DNA of 64,000 nt, taken from contig OX485803.1 in the NCBI GenBank assembly GCA_950295325.1, forward strand, positions 2,482,001-2,546,000. Reading direction: 5' to 3'. The stretch is from Polytrichum commune. Its lineage: Eukaryota > Streptophyta > Polytrichopsida > Polytrichales > Polytrichaceae. Position numbers and translations under genes: made by a program. The notes under the pieces were generated by a model. It was not told the origin of the DNA and made no database searches. It saw nothing but the letters and a program-made list of their open reading frames with translations. Shown one piece after another: positions 9,568 to 23,542 of this stretch (position 1 is the first letter of the stretch; each line of letters opens with the position of its first letter).

Positions 9568-12500
9568 CTAAGACATATAATCGAAATCACAATTATCAGA
9601 TAATGCTACAGATACTTTAGAATCTGTACTATCTGCATCTGAAGAGCCTTCATCCTCAGACTCAACAGCTTCTAAATCAACATACTCTATACCGCTTAGC
9701 ATCAACTCCTTAGGTCTAAATGTACGATATGAACCTTCCGCTAATTCATTGGCAACGTCATTTGCGTATGAAGGGAGCCGCCATGACTTTGGAGGGCTTG
9801 CATAGAACTTAGGGTCACAAAAAAAAGGGTGGTGACTAGGGTATCTCAAATTACCGCTTCTGCAAATGCAAATGGCAACATGGTCATAAAACCGCCTCAT
9901 ATGAAAGCAAATAAGAAAATATATCACTAGTAGTAGAGATAGTAGCTATACTCACTTACTAAACCTTGACTTCTTCACGATCTTCTGAACAACAATGATT
10001 TCGCTATCTGGATCCTCTGACATGACAACGTCTCTTGATTTCACTTCTATGGCCGAAGCATATCGAATTAGAGGAGCGATCAAGGCTTCAAAAATTGCCT
10101 TGTCAGCCTCTAATGCCGCAATGTGACGGTTCACATTGCGGCACGCATGAATAGAAACTCCTGCAAAATAAGAAAACAATGAAGTTCAGTTCTCAAACAA
10201 CATAAAAATTAATTAACATGAAATGGTCAACGGTTATTTACTTAAACATGAAGAGATGTTCAACGTACCCGTAGCTGTAGAGCAGTCTAGAACAATATCC
10301 CCGGGTGAAGAAGATGCCTGAATGAGCATCTGTATAAGGGCGAGGGATTTTTCGCAAGGACCACGCCAAGGGGTGGATCCATCCATTAACTGATCCTCCC
10401 TTGACACCAAGTTCTGGAGGATGTCATCCCGTGCCACATCAACCCCGTGACGGTCTAGTGCAGGGATGTGTTGAAAGCAAAATCTGGAAGCACGCACCTC
10501 CGGAATGCTCCTCAAGACTAAAGTTATACCAAACCTCATGGTCTGCAGATTACAAAAACAGTTAATTACTTTACTTACGAAATAAGATAAAAATCATTAA
10601 GCACATTCCAACAAATGAAATGGAAGATTAGTTTCACAAGATTAATAACATAAGATACAGCTATCATAAGTCTCTTTGAATCACATATATTAGAGTTTGA
10701 TTTTTGGTTCAGACCAAAACCACATCACATCAGAAGCACATATATAAGCGTTTTTTTTGGTTTCTAAATCATCATTTTGTTTCTCTCGGGACCGAGACAG
10801 ACTTAGGCCCATATCTGACTTAGGCATATCTCTTTTTGAAGAACATATATTAGAATTTGATTTTTGGTTCAGACCCAAACCACATCACATCATAAGCTCT
10901 TGAATTAGCTGTTTTTTGTTATCAGATACAACCCACATCACATCAGAAGCACATGTATTAGATCTCTATTTGGTTCAGATCCAAACTACATTACATCAGA
11001 AGCACATATATAAGATTTTTTTTTGGTTTGGAAATCATCATTTTGTTAGTCTCGGGACCGAGACAGACTTAGGCCCATATCTGACTTAGGCATGTCTCTT
11101 TTGAATCACATATATTAGAGTTTGATTATTGGATAAGACCCAAACCACATCACATCAGAAGCACACGTATTAGAATTATTTTTTTCAAAATCATCATTTT
11201 GTCTGTCTCGGGACCGAGGCAGAGTTAGGCCCATATCTGAATTATGCCTGTATCTTCTTGAATCACATATATTATAATTTGATTTTTGGATCAGACCTAA
11301 ACCACATCACATCAAAAGCACATGTATAAAAGTTTTTTGTAGTTTGAAAATAATCATTTTGTTAGTCTCGGGACCGAGAGAGACTAAGGCCAATATCTGA
11401 CTTAGGCATATCTCTTTTTGAAGCAAGTATATTAGAGTTTGATTTTTGGTTCATACCCAAACCACATCACATCAGAAGCACACGTATTATATTTTTTTGT
11501 CTTCAAATGCAACCCACATCACATCAGAAGCACATGTATTAGATTTCTTTTTGGTTCAGATCCAAACTACATTACATCAGAACCACATATATTAGCATTT
11601 TTTTGTGGTTTCAAAATCATGATTTTGTTAGTCTCGGGACCGAGACAGACTTAGGACCATAACTGACTTAGGCATATCTTTTTTTCAAGCACATATATTA
11701 GAATTTGATTTGTGGTTCATACCCAAACCACATCACATCAGAAGCACACGTATTAGATTTCTTTTTGTTTCAAAATCATCATTTTATTTGTCTCGGAACC
11801 GAGGCAGAGTAAGGCCCATATCTGACTTATGCCTGTGTCTCTATGAAGCAGATATATTAGAGTTTGATTTTTGGTTCAGACCTAAACCACATCACATCAG
11901 TAGCACATGTATAAGAGTTTTTTGTGGATTCAAAATGATCATTTTGTTAGTCATATCATAAAATAAACTCACAGTCAAGACTGGTTTAATTGGGGACGTC
12001 AGGTGAAGCTTGTTCATCCCCCACCACTCCTTGCGAACAGCAAATCCATACGTGGAACAGTACCCAAGAATGATTGACTTTGTAGACATTCGAAAAGGAT
12101 GGAACAAAATTATCGCCCCATCGTCTTGGAGTTGATGGTCTGCGAAATCAAAGATTGTTTGAAACCAATCCTCAGGTTCTATGTTCCAAGCGGGAATAGA
12201 CGAAGGTGGATTCGAAATTCGTGGAACAGGAAGGCCCTCTGGAAGATCTGCAAGAATCAAGTCCACACAGGGTACTTCCGCAGCAGATCCCTTGTAGCGT
12301 CGGCCTTTGTCACTTGAGTGCTGCGCATGAAAATAAATTTATCAAAACTCTGACAAGAAAATCAAAGACTGCACACATTCTAACTTGACACCGTTCTGAA
12401 TTAATGTGAATCACTTAGTTGACTTCGAGATCAAATACATGAGAAGGAGATGTGTATGTAATGAAATCGCATATAACATACAAAACAGATAGAAGTCAAC

Positions 12501-15500
12501 GACTTAAGCAAGTGTTGAAGTTTTCATACAATGAAAATTAACAAAGAAATGTGTTGGATGTCATTGTAATGAGAATGATGACCTACGAATGATTGAAAGA
12601 AACTTGAGAACTCATTTATGGGACTCCGCAGCTTGAGAATTAGAATTGAATGAAAACATAAACAAAGCAAAGCTGTTGAGCAGTATGGTACCTTAGAAAT
12701 GAAGCTCTTTAACTCGTCATATAATGGACTCAAGCAGCCCGTGTCGCCACCAAGGACTTGCTCTAGTGAGAAGTTTTTAATCCACTCCCCAACTTGGCCA
12801 TCATTCTCCTCAACCGATGTGAAAACAGGGATTCCTTGGCTTAACTGGTCATAAGAGGAATCGCGTTTGGTTCCTCTAGACTGAATTGGAGCATGAGAAC
12901 CAGAGTCATGTGTAGGACTAGGCGCAGGTGGGCTCTTACATTCTGGCTCTGGAGGGGGGTTCATCTTCTTCTTCCCCCTCTTGTTAGTCTTCTCCAGAGA
13001 GTTGTGGAGTTTTGCCATCTCTTTCTGGGCCGCTTTCTCCTCAGCTTCCTTCACCTTAAGCGCTTTCTTCCTATCTTCTTCTAGACGTCGCGAGAGGGCC
13101 TTTGCCCTCTCGTGCTCGTCTTCAATGCCCTGTAAATCAACCATCTCAACACCAGACTCTCCAACTGCCTCCCTTGACTTCCTAAGTTCACTTTCGAAGG
13201 AAGGAGTGAAACTAGGAGCACAGTCGAGGTACCATCCACCTCCTGTAAGATGTGAGGTTGACCACATCCGCTGTTGATTTGCTAAGAACATGCACGTTGA
13301 GTTTGACCTGTCAAGCCATGCAGAGAGAAATATGGGGAGATCTTCTTTTGTTATTGCTCCTTTTGCAAGGAGCTCGTACTTGAAATATCTGCAGGCAAGA
13401 AACAAGTCATCATTATATACCTTGCAATCGAAATACCTGTCATTTGGAAACCAAATCAGTATGCCAAATATAAGAACTGTAGTAGTTAAAGGAGAACCCA
13501 CCGAAAGAGTACTCTTCGAACAATTAAGTCAGTTCCGTTGAAGCCCACAAATTCGATAGTTTTGTTAAAAGCCTCTTGACCTCTGAAGAAGGTGGGGAAC
13601 GCATTGTCCCATAATTTAATTCTACAGTCCTCGATGTATGCAGCCAAGGTCAAAGGCTCGCTGGGTATTTCAAAGTTGATTGCCAGTCTGTCTTGGCGCA
13701 AAGTGTCTTCAAATATAATGCAAGCCTGATCGGATATCTGCAGAAAAATAGTGAGCAAGGCCGACAACAAGACTGAGAACAAAATTGAGCCATGTATGGA
13801 AATCAGAGTAAGGAATACCGAGAAGAAGACCGAGAGAAAGACCGAATTAATGTAAATGCTCAAATTAGGGCAAACAGAACTAAAGAGTAAATAAGGGGTT
13901 ATGTACTCACTCCTGCCCAAAAACATGCCTTGGCCAAGAATGCATGCAATTTCTCCTCGTTGGTGGGCTTGGTTGGGAGTTTGCGTGCCTCACGTGTTGA
14001 TGGAGAGGAATTGAAATATTCCAACCATTTGATTTTTGAAGCGGGTGATGCTTTTGCAGTAGCGATCAACTGCAATTTCTCTAAGTTCAGCTCCGGTGTA
14101 ATTGAGTTAAGAGTGTAGTGACGCGCAATCTGTGAAACATAGAGTAATATATTAGAATCATGGAGTCCATTGAATTAATTGTAGAGTGAAAAACAGGCCT
14201 TAAAATAGTGGACATACCTCTCCAAGCCATCCCTCTGTCAACTCTGGGTTTGCCACACAAACTAGTTTTGACATTTTTTTATGAAGTGCCTTGGCTCTCT
14301 TTGAAGCAGCGACCTTCATAGCGGCTGCTTTTTCAGAAGCACACACCTCTCCATCCGTTTGTTCAACAAGTTGACGAACACCCTCATCTGCAGCAAGTCC
14401 CAGTTCGTGCTGCAAAGGGATTACATTAGTTAGTTTGTCACGAAGAAGATGATTTAGGAAAGGCGAATACATATGAAATATCGATCGCCAGACATAGTGT
14501 AGAACCTATGTTTCGGTCAGGGAAAAGCTATTTTGCGAGCGGTGAGCGGTGAGCGGTGAGCGGTGAGTTTTGTAGAATATTGAAATTTTGTGTGGTGAAA
14601 CATGCCCTATGACCGCGGTGTAGAGCTAAATATTGAAATATTTTTTGACAATTTTTTTGACAAAAATAACCTATAACCGTGGTTGAGGAACCTATAACCA
14701 TGGTTGAGGAACCTATACTATATTTGCTTGCAGATTCTCTTATAAGGTTTGTAGAGTGAGAATGGGTCTCGGATGGTTACAGGTTGTCATTTGAGGTGGA
14801 CTAAATCCCAGTTGGAGAAGGCCTCGGATCCGAGGCCTCATGGCTGCGGTATCATTTCAGATTGGCTATAAGGTTTGTAGGTTGGGAATGGGTCTCCGAT
14901 GCTTACAGGTTGTCATTTGAGGTGGACTAAGTCCCACTTGGACAAGGCCTCTGATCCGAGGCCTCATGGCTGCGGTATCATTTCAGATTGGCTATAAGGT
15001 TTGTAGGTTGGGAATGGGTCTCGGATGCTTACAGGTTGTCATTTGAGGTGGACTAAATCCCACTTGGACAAGGCCTCGGATCCGAGGCCTCATGGCTTGA
15101 GCCCCTACATTTTGATTGTGTTTAAAGGGTGTAGCTACATTCAACCCGACTCCATAAATTTGAAGTCGAATCATTGGTTTCAATTTGGGTCTCTTAGATT
15201 TCATGTTCGGTCTCGGCATGGCCACTTTGGACAAGGCCTAGGGGTTTTATTTTTGATTTGAGGTCAAGTTTATCGCTTCGTGTTGAATGTAGGCATGCCA
15301 TGTTTGGGTTTCATGCTTAGCTACTTTCAACCTGAAGCCATAAATTTGATATCAAATCATTGGTTTCAATTTGGGTCTCTTAGATTTCATGTTCGGTCTC
15401 GGCATGGCCACTTTGGAAAAGGCCTAGGGGTTTTATGTCTGATTTGAGGTCAAGTTTATGCTTTCCGGTTGAATGTAGGCATGCCATGTTTGGGTTTCAT

Positions 15501-18500
15501 GCTTAACTACATTCAACCTGAATTTATAAATTTAACCTCAAATCATTGGTTTCAATTTGGGTCTCGACATGCCCAACGGCTTAGATTTCATGTTCGGTCT
15601 CGGCATATATGGCCACTTTGGACAAAGGCCTAGGGGTTTGTTGTTTGATTTGAGGTCAAATTGATAGCTTCAGGTTGAATGAGGGCATGCAATGTTTAGG
15701 ATTCATGCTTAGCTACATTCAACCTGAATCTATAAATTTGACCTCAAATCATTGGTTTCAGGTTGAGTCTCGGCATGCCAAGTGGTTCATATGTCATGCA
15801 GGAGTGGCCACTTTGGATATGGCCCCGAATTTCTTGGGGTTTGATGTTTGATTTGAACATAAAACATAGGATGATGTCCATAATTTATGCACAAGCATTT
15901 TTTGGGTTATTCCATTCTTCTTCCAATCTATATTCTCATTTTTTAATTCTTCCATTCTTCTTCCAGTGTATCTTCTTATTATTTGTAATTCTAAAAATCG
16001 TATTGATATTCTATACTTATTATCTTTAATATTTTGGTTTAGTTGTTCGGTTTAGTTTTCCTTAGTCTTTGTTTCATGTTTTGATCTATATTTTTACAAC
16101 TACATTTCTTTATCTTTTTTAGTTAACCTCTATGTCTTGTTGAAGAATAGAGTGGAAGTTGGGTTTAGGGTACACTTTTCGTTGGTGTACACTTTAGTCA
16201 ACTTGTAGACCATTGTGTAAGATAGGTGTGCATCTCATATCATTGTTGAACATACTTGTAGAGGTATTAGAAAACACACTTGAATGCCAAGTTACATGAG
16301 GTGACACTAATGGTTTAGGGTCATTTATTCAACACAACATTCGCCTAACAAATCGCAAGCAATCATTGAAAAAGTGTACGAATGCGTTCACTCCTCCTCA
16401 TCACACTGAACAGCTTCTAGATCTAGAAAACTCAAGCCTCTACGAGACAGAGAACGGGAGCGCGAAGTGGGATTCCGTATGCCCTCAGTTGCAAAACAAA
16501 AAGCGATTTCTTCGGCATATGTAGGCAACTCAAAGGGTTTAGGAGGGCTTGGGAAAAATGTCGGCCTACAAAAAAAAGGTCGATGCTGTGGAGAAATCAG
16601 GATCTCGCACCTGCAAAACGAAAGCCGAAATAAGAAGTGACAACAAAAAGAAGTAACATAAATCAACATGATCTCAATAGAAATGCATACTTGAACGTTT
16701 AGACTTACTTACTGAATCGGGATTTCTTCACGATCCGCTCAACTTCAATTTCCTCGCCATCAATGTCATCCACGATGGTGAGTGGATCCAGGTGAGGAGG
16801 CGAAAGAGCAGGTGAAGCCCGGATGAGGGGTGCCAGTAAGGCCTTGAAGATTTCCTCATCCGGCTCAAACGCGGCAATATGTCGGTTGATATTGCGACAA
16901 GCGTGTATGGACGACCCTAGAGAAGTGAAGATGATTTAGGTGTTAAGTGAATGTACAAATAAAATTAAGTTGAAACCTTGAGGAAAATAAACTGAGACTG
17001 AGTAGGATTTAGGTTGAGAAAACGAACCAGTGGCTGCAGTGCAGTCAACCACGAGATCCCCAGGAAAGGTAGACGCTTCTATAAGCATCTGCATGAGCAA
17101 GACGGACTTCTCCCGAGGGCCTCGCCAAGGCAAATTGCCATTCATGAGCTGATCATCTTTCGTGACCAGGTTCATGAGGATGTCATCTCTGGCAACGTCT
17201 ACTCCGTGGTGGTCAAGAGCAGGAATTGGCTGAAAAGAAAATGTAGAATTGGGAACCCCTGAAAGACTCCTCACCGCCAAACAGATGCCAAATCTCATGG
17301 TCTGGCATTCGAACAACAATATTAGACAAGAATGACAATGTCCATGGATAATCAAATCATGTGTGAAGATCCTTAATGTCAAAGCCGAATCAGAACACAA
17401 GACATAGTTTTGAACTTACAGTGGATGTCGGATGTACTGCCGATGTCAAATGCAGACGGTTCATCCCCCACCACTCCTTGCGGATTTCAAATCCGTAGGA
17501 CTTGCAGTATCCGAGTATGTTTGACTTTGTGCTCAATCGAAAAGGATGAATGATGATGAGTGCACCACCATCCTAGAGGTGTTGGTCGGCAAAATAAAAA
17601 ATGGGCTCCAGCCATTCCTTAGAATCCTGGTTCCATAAGGGCATAGATGAAATAGGGTTCGAAATACCTGGAACTGGGAGACCTTCTGGTTGGTCCACAA
17701 GGATCAAATCCACACAAGGGTGGTTTCCAGAAGATCCTTTGTGCGCACGCCTTTTATCAGATGAATGCTGCTAAATGAGCAATTCAATGCATGTAAGAAA
17801 CGTAACAATTTCAAAAGCAAACAGAAATGGAGAACTAAACACTACCAGTTGCAAAACATAACCACATCAGATGGGCAAATGAGAATAAAGATACCTTAGA
17901 AATAAAAGCTTTGAGGTCATCATAGAGGGGCGATAAACTGCCCGATTCACCGCCAAGGACCTCAAACAATGATGAATTAAGAATGAACTCATCATTCATG
18001 CAATTGGCCTCCTCTGTGAGATCAACAACCGGCAACTAGGAAAAGAGCTCATATGAGGTGTCCCTCTTAGTACCCCTAACTGAAACTGAGCGAATCTGGG
18101 AACCAGAGTCCACGGTTGGACTAGGCTGCACATGACTTATCATTTCTACCTCTACAGGAGTTGACACCTTCTTCTTGCCTTTCTTCGTCGATTTTGCAGC
18201 TGCTTTCTGCTGCCTCTCCAACTCCTTCAGGTGAGCTTTTTCTTCTGCCTCCTTCACCTTGAGGGCTTTCTTGCGGTCCTCTTCAATCCGCCTCTTCAGT
18301 GCCTTAGCCCTGTCGTTGTCATCCTCGATGCCCTTCAAGTCCTGCATCTCCTCTCCAGACTCTCCAATAGCCTCGCGTGATTTCCTCAATTCCATCTCAA
18401 AAGGTGGGGTGTAATGTGTAGCACAATCGAGATACCACGCGCCAGAAGCAAGGTGTGAAGTCGTCCATGTCCTCTGCTGGGCAGCTGTGAACATGCATGC

Positions 18501-21500
18501 AGCGTTGGACCGGTTCAACCAAGTACTCAAGAAGAGCGGCAAGTCCTCTTTGAGAATCGTTTTCTTTGGAAGGAGCTCAAACTTGAAGAACCTGGAAAAT
18601 AATGATGGCCATAAGAACATGAAACATTTGGAATTTATAAAGAGGGAAATGGAAGTATGAAATCAAAGCATGAAAGGCAAACAGAGCAAACACCTGAAGA
18701 GGACTCTTCTCACAACAAGGTCCGTTCCCTTGTATCCCTGGAAATCATCAATTTTCTTAAAGCAATCGTGACCGCGAAACACCGAGACAAATGCATGGTC
18801 CCAAAGCGCGATCCTGCATTCCTCAATATATGCAGCCAAAGCTAGAGGCTCGGAAGGCACAGACATGTCGATGGGGATGCGATCCTGTTGAACTATGTCC
18901 TCAAACATAGTTGTCGCATTATCGGAAATTTGAAAGTAAACAAATTACACAATGCTCCTTAGAGTGCCTTCATAGTTGAACTAAACCCACATGAAATCAG
19001 AATATAAACCAAAATCATTTAAACCCCCCCTACCCTCCCCTTAATTCCTATCAACCTCGAATTCCAAAATAGTGGTATCGGACCAGAATGCTCCCTAGAG
19101 TGCCTGGATAGTTGAACTAAACCCACATGAAATCAAAATATATACCAAAATCATTTAACCCCCCCCCCCTAACCTGCCCTTAATTCCTATCAACCTCGAA
19201 TTCCAAAATAGTGGTCTCGGACCAGAATGCTCCTTAGAGTGCCTTCATAGTTGAACTAAACCCACATGAAATCATAATATAAACCAAAATCATTAACCCC
19301 CCCCCTAACATCCCCTTATTTCCTATCAACCTGAAATTCCAAAATAGTGGTCTCGGACCAGAATGCTCACTAGAGTGCCTTCATAGTTGAACTAAACCCA
19401 CATGAAATCAGAATATAAACCAAAATCATTTAACCCCCCCCCCCTAACCTGCCCTTAATTCCTATCAACCTCGAATTCCAAAATAGTGGTCTCGGACTAG
19501 AATGCTCCTTAGAGTGCCTGCATAGTTGAACTAAATCCACATGAAATACCACACAACTTGCTCAATGCATGACCTCAATGCCCAACGATATGCACCACAA
19601 AATTTACACCAACATATTCAAATGGACTTAAGATCAAGGTCTACACATGTAAGGCTGAATATAACCTCTCCTCATATATAGCTCCCCCCATGCCTTATTT
19701 CAAGAGTGGAAGTTAACTTAAGTTCTAGATAGCTCTATCTAATTTCAGTTAATTAATATCTAGTTATCTAAGGTATACTTTGATACATCCACATTAGTTA
19801 TCTAGTTTCCATATTGCTAGTTTCCATATGTGTTGAGGTTGCACTTAGTGTATAGGTTCAATAGGGCACAAACTAGGCCTTTCATAATCCAAAGCAAGCA
19901 TTGGAGGTCAACTGGTCAAGCTTGCGGCAAAGGTAGTGATGTTCGGAAGAAGCTTTGAATACCATTTCACCCATCTATGAAATGGTGTGTCCATAAAGGC
20001 AATGCTATATAAATTGGAAAACACTTAACCCTTATAGCTCCAAGGAGCCCATAGTACAACCCAAAGTGTGTGGGTATTATTTCCTTAATTTTCCAAGTTT
20101 TCTAACTTCAATTTCAACATTGCAAACTGTGTTGGAAAATACTGAAGTTTCAAGATATTCATACCCCAGCCCACCAGCATGCCTTTGCTAGGAAAATTGA
20201 AAGTTTTTCTTCGGTAACGGGCTTCGCAGGAACTCTTCTTGCCTCTCGAGTTGCGGCAGAGGCGTTTATATATTGAAGCCACTTGATTTTGAAAATCGGG
20301 GATGCTCTTGACGTAGCAATTAGCTGAAGCTTTTCCAAGTTGAGCTCTGGAGATATTGAATTATTGGCATAATGCCGCTCAATCTACCCAATTACAAACG
20401 TCCTCATTAAAAATGGACAAAGCAGGTATCTTGAAATCAAATTCAGAATGATCAACCTGATAAAACACTGGATTCAAGGCATGGAACTTACCTCATCAAA
20501 CCAACCATCAGTGAGGTCTGGATTTGCAACCGCGACCAGTTTTCCCATCTTCTGACGCAATGAAATACATCGTTTGTCCACTACGGACTTCATCGCGGCC
20601 GCTTTTTGAGCAGGAGATACAACCACATCAGACTGCTCAACAAGCTGGTGGACAACCTCGTCAGAAGCCATGCTTATTTCATGCTGCCAATTGTCCACAA
20701 GTTAGTTCGTGCTGCGAATAATCCACACTCCTGTTACGAAGAATCCTTAAACAAAGAACTTCAGTACTCTCAACGAACTACACATTTAATCAAAATGAGT
20801 GAAGCACAGTACTTTAAATCAAAAAGAACAAGTGCACTCACCTGAAAGATGAAGGAGGTGAAAACATTCAAAGGTAAGGTGTACCATGTTTTCTTTTGGC
20901 CACGCTTACAACGCATGAAGTAAGCTGGTGACAACACGTCCTTCAGTTTTTCAATATCCATTTGTCCATATTTCCTAACTCTGAATAGAGTGTGGACAGT
21001 GTTCGTTCTGACATGGGAGTCCTCGGTGTGCCTGAAACACAACAATACATACATGAAAATGTTTCGAATTCAGGAACAACCTCAAAGATAATTAAAACGC
21101 TGAAAATCACACTTATTTGTTGATCGTGTGCATCACTTGCATAACCAAGCCGATTTTGTCCTTCGTGTTGAGGAGAATGGAGTCCACTCTAAAATGCCAG
21201 GAATGATCATTCTTATGAAGGCGGTCAATATGGTTGAGCCATGCTTGGCGTCTGTGATTACCATCACAGACAAAAAACATAAGATTCTTCATATGTGAAA
21301 GTTCAGGTACCGATAGGAGATACCTGTTGAATTCCTCATTCTGCGCATTCCAGATGGATCCCCAATTCTCCTTCACCACAGATGTAACCTCCTGAGTACT
21401 TCCATGTTCATCAGTCAATGTAACGTAGAACACTGCAGCCCCGTCACGATAGCCATGAACAAACTCTTGTTCAAGCTTATCGAGATCACTCTGGAGGGTC

Positions 21501-23436
21501 AGCCTCACCAAAGGCATGGCAACCAACCTGCAAAGTGGAATCGAAAAGCGTGAAACTGAAATTGGCTGGAATCTCAGGCTGGAAATGGTGGCAACGGAGT
21601 TTAATTTTTGCCTGGTTTGAATCTCGTCCTCGTCATCTCCAAACGACTCATCGTCGTTGTGGGACTCATCCTGGTCCTCTCCTCCATCGTCCTCCATATC
21701 TGTGTCCGCAATAGCGACAACCGAAGGTTGAACTGGTGAATCACGTGGACAAGCTGTTGCTGCCTCCTGTTCAAGCAGAGTGGCTAAAGACTCAATAACT
21801 ATCTTCAAGTCGCCCAAATATTGCATCAAGTGTCACTACAACCGATTCAAGTTCCACCAGAAGCAATGTTTAAAAATTAAAGGTACTAGAAAGTTAGTGA
21901 AAGCTCCCAACTTAATGCAAAAAGTTACAACTTTACCCAAACAACACCAAATTATAAAGTTCAAATGGATACTTCAAAACTTCAAAATGAAAACTTCAAA
22001 TGAGGAGATCCATACATCCCTAGAAAGCTAACATCAGCAACTAAAAGGTCATAAAGTCTCAAAGCAAGGGAATGAAATGACTAAGAGATATGGCCTATCA
22101 AAGTGATGCCGTCAACGGCATACCATTCCAGCATGACCACCCTGCGTTCAAATGTCCATAACTTCTACTTGAAAACTTCAAATGGAGAGATCCATACATC
22201 CCTAGAAAGCTAACATGAGCACCTAAAAGGTCACAAAGTCTCAAAGCAAGGGAATGAAATGACTAAGAAATATGGCCTATCAAAGTGATGCCAAAAGCAC
22301 TCACCCTAACCCCCCCCCTAAATCAGAAACCTTTCAATCCTACAACCTGAAACAAGACTGATATCAAACTGAAAGGCAAAAAAATGATGCTCACGCCCTA
22401 ATGTACATAATGAAGGCTTCAAGCTTGATGAAAGAACTTAGAAATAAAACCAAAAGCACCCACTTTAAACCCCCCCCCTAATCAAAAGCCTATCAATCCT
22501 ACAACCTGAAACAAGACTGATATCAAACTGAAAGGCAAAAAAATGATGCTCGGGCCCTAATGTACATAATGAAGGCTTCAAGCTTGATGAAAGAACTTAG
22601 AAATAAAACCAAAAGCACTCACTTTAAACCCCCCCCCTAATCAAAAGCCTATCAATCCTACAACCTGAAACAAGACTGATATCAAACTGAAAGACAAAAA
22701 AATGATGCTCACGCCCTAATGTACATAATGAAGGCTTCAAGCTTGATGAAAGAACTTAGAAATAAAACCAAAAGCACCCACTTTAAACCCCCCCCCCTTA
22801 ATCAGAAGCCTATCAATCCTACAACCTGAAACAAGACTGATATCAAACTAAAAGGCAAAAAAATGATGCTCGGGCCCTAATGTACATAATGAAGGCCTCA
22901 AGCTTGATGAAAGAACTTAGAAATAAAACCAAAAGCACCCACTTTAAACCCCCCCCCCCTAATCAAAAGCCTATCAATCCTACAACCTGAAACAAGACTG
23001 ATATCAAACTGAAAGGCAAAAAAATGATGCTCGGGCCCTAATGTACATAATGAAGGCTTCAAGCTTGATGAAAGAACTTAGAAATAAAACCAAAAGCACT
23101 CACTTTAAACCCCCCCCTAATCAGAAGCCTATCATTCATACAACCTGAAACAAGACTGATATCAAACTGAAAGTCAAACAATTGATGGTCCCCCCCCAAA
23201 TTCACCTCTTCCAACATAGTTTAGACTGTAGAGAATCCCCACAACCGACTCTGCCGGCCCAACCTCCTCTGCGTCTCCAATCCGCGTTTCAGACAAGACT
23301 CAAAATTGGCAGGTTGAAGCCAAGACCCTACTCTATTTCTTTACAGAGAGAAGTACTCTATCAACCTAACTTGAAAGAGACAGACATCGAGCCTGCCACA
23401 CAGACGGCAAGCGGCGACCAAGCGTTCATAGCAACG

Positions 23437-23471
<35 letters not shown>

Positions 23472-23511
23472 CGAGCATAATTCACCAAGTGTTGGATTGT
23501 TCCCCACCAAT

Positions 23512-23542
<31 letters not shown>

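Noticed and set aside
17573-18038. TAG read as glutamine (alternative genetic code)
   Set aside because: Both TAGs in gene B sit at Gln positions, but gene A, the kinase and the MULE transposase end in TAG or TAA at sensible ends, and gene B also has broken splice sites, so decay explains it better.
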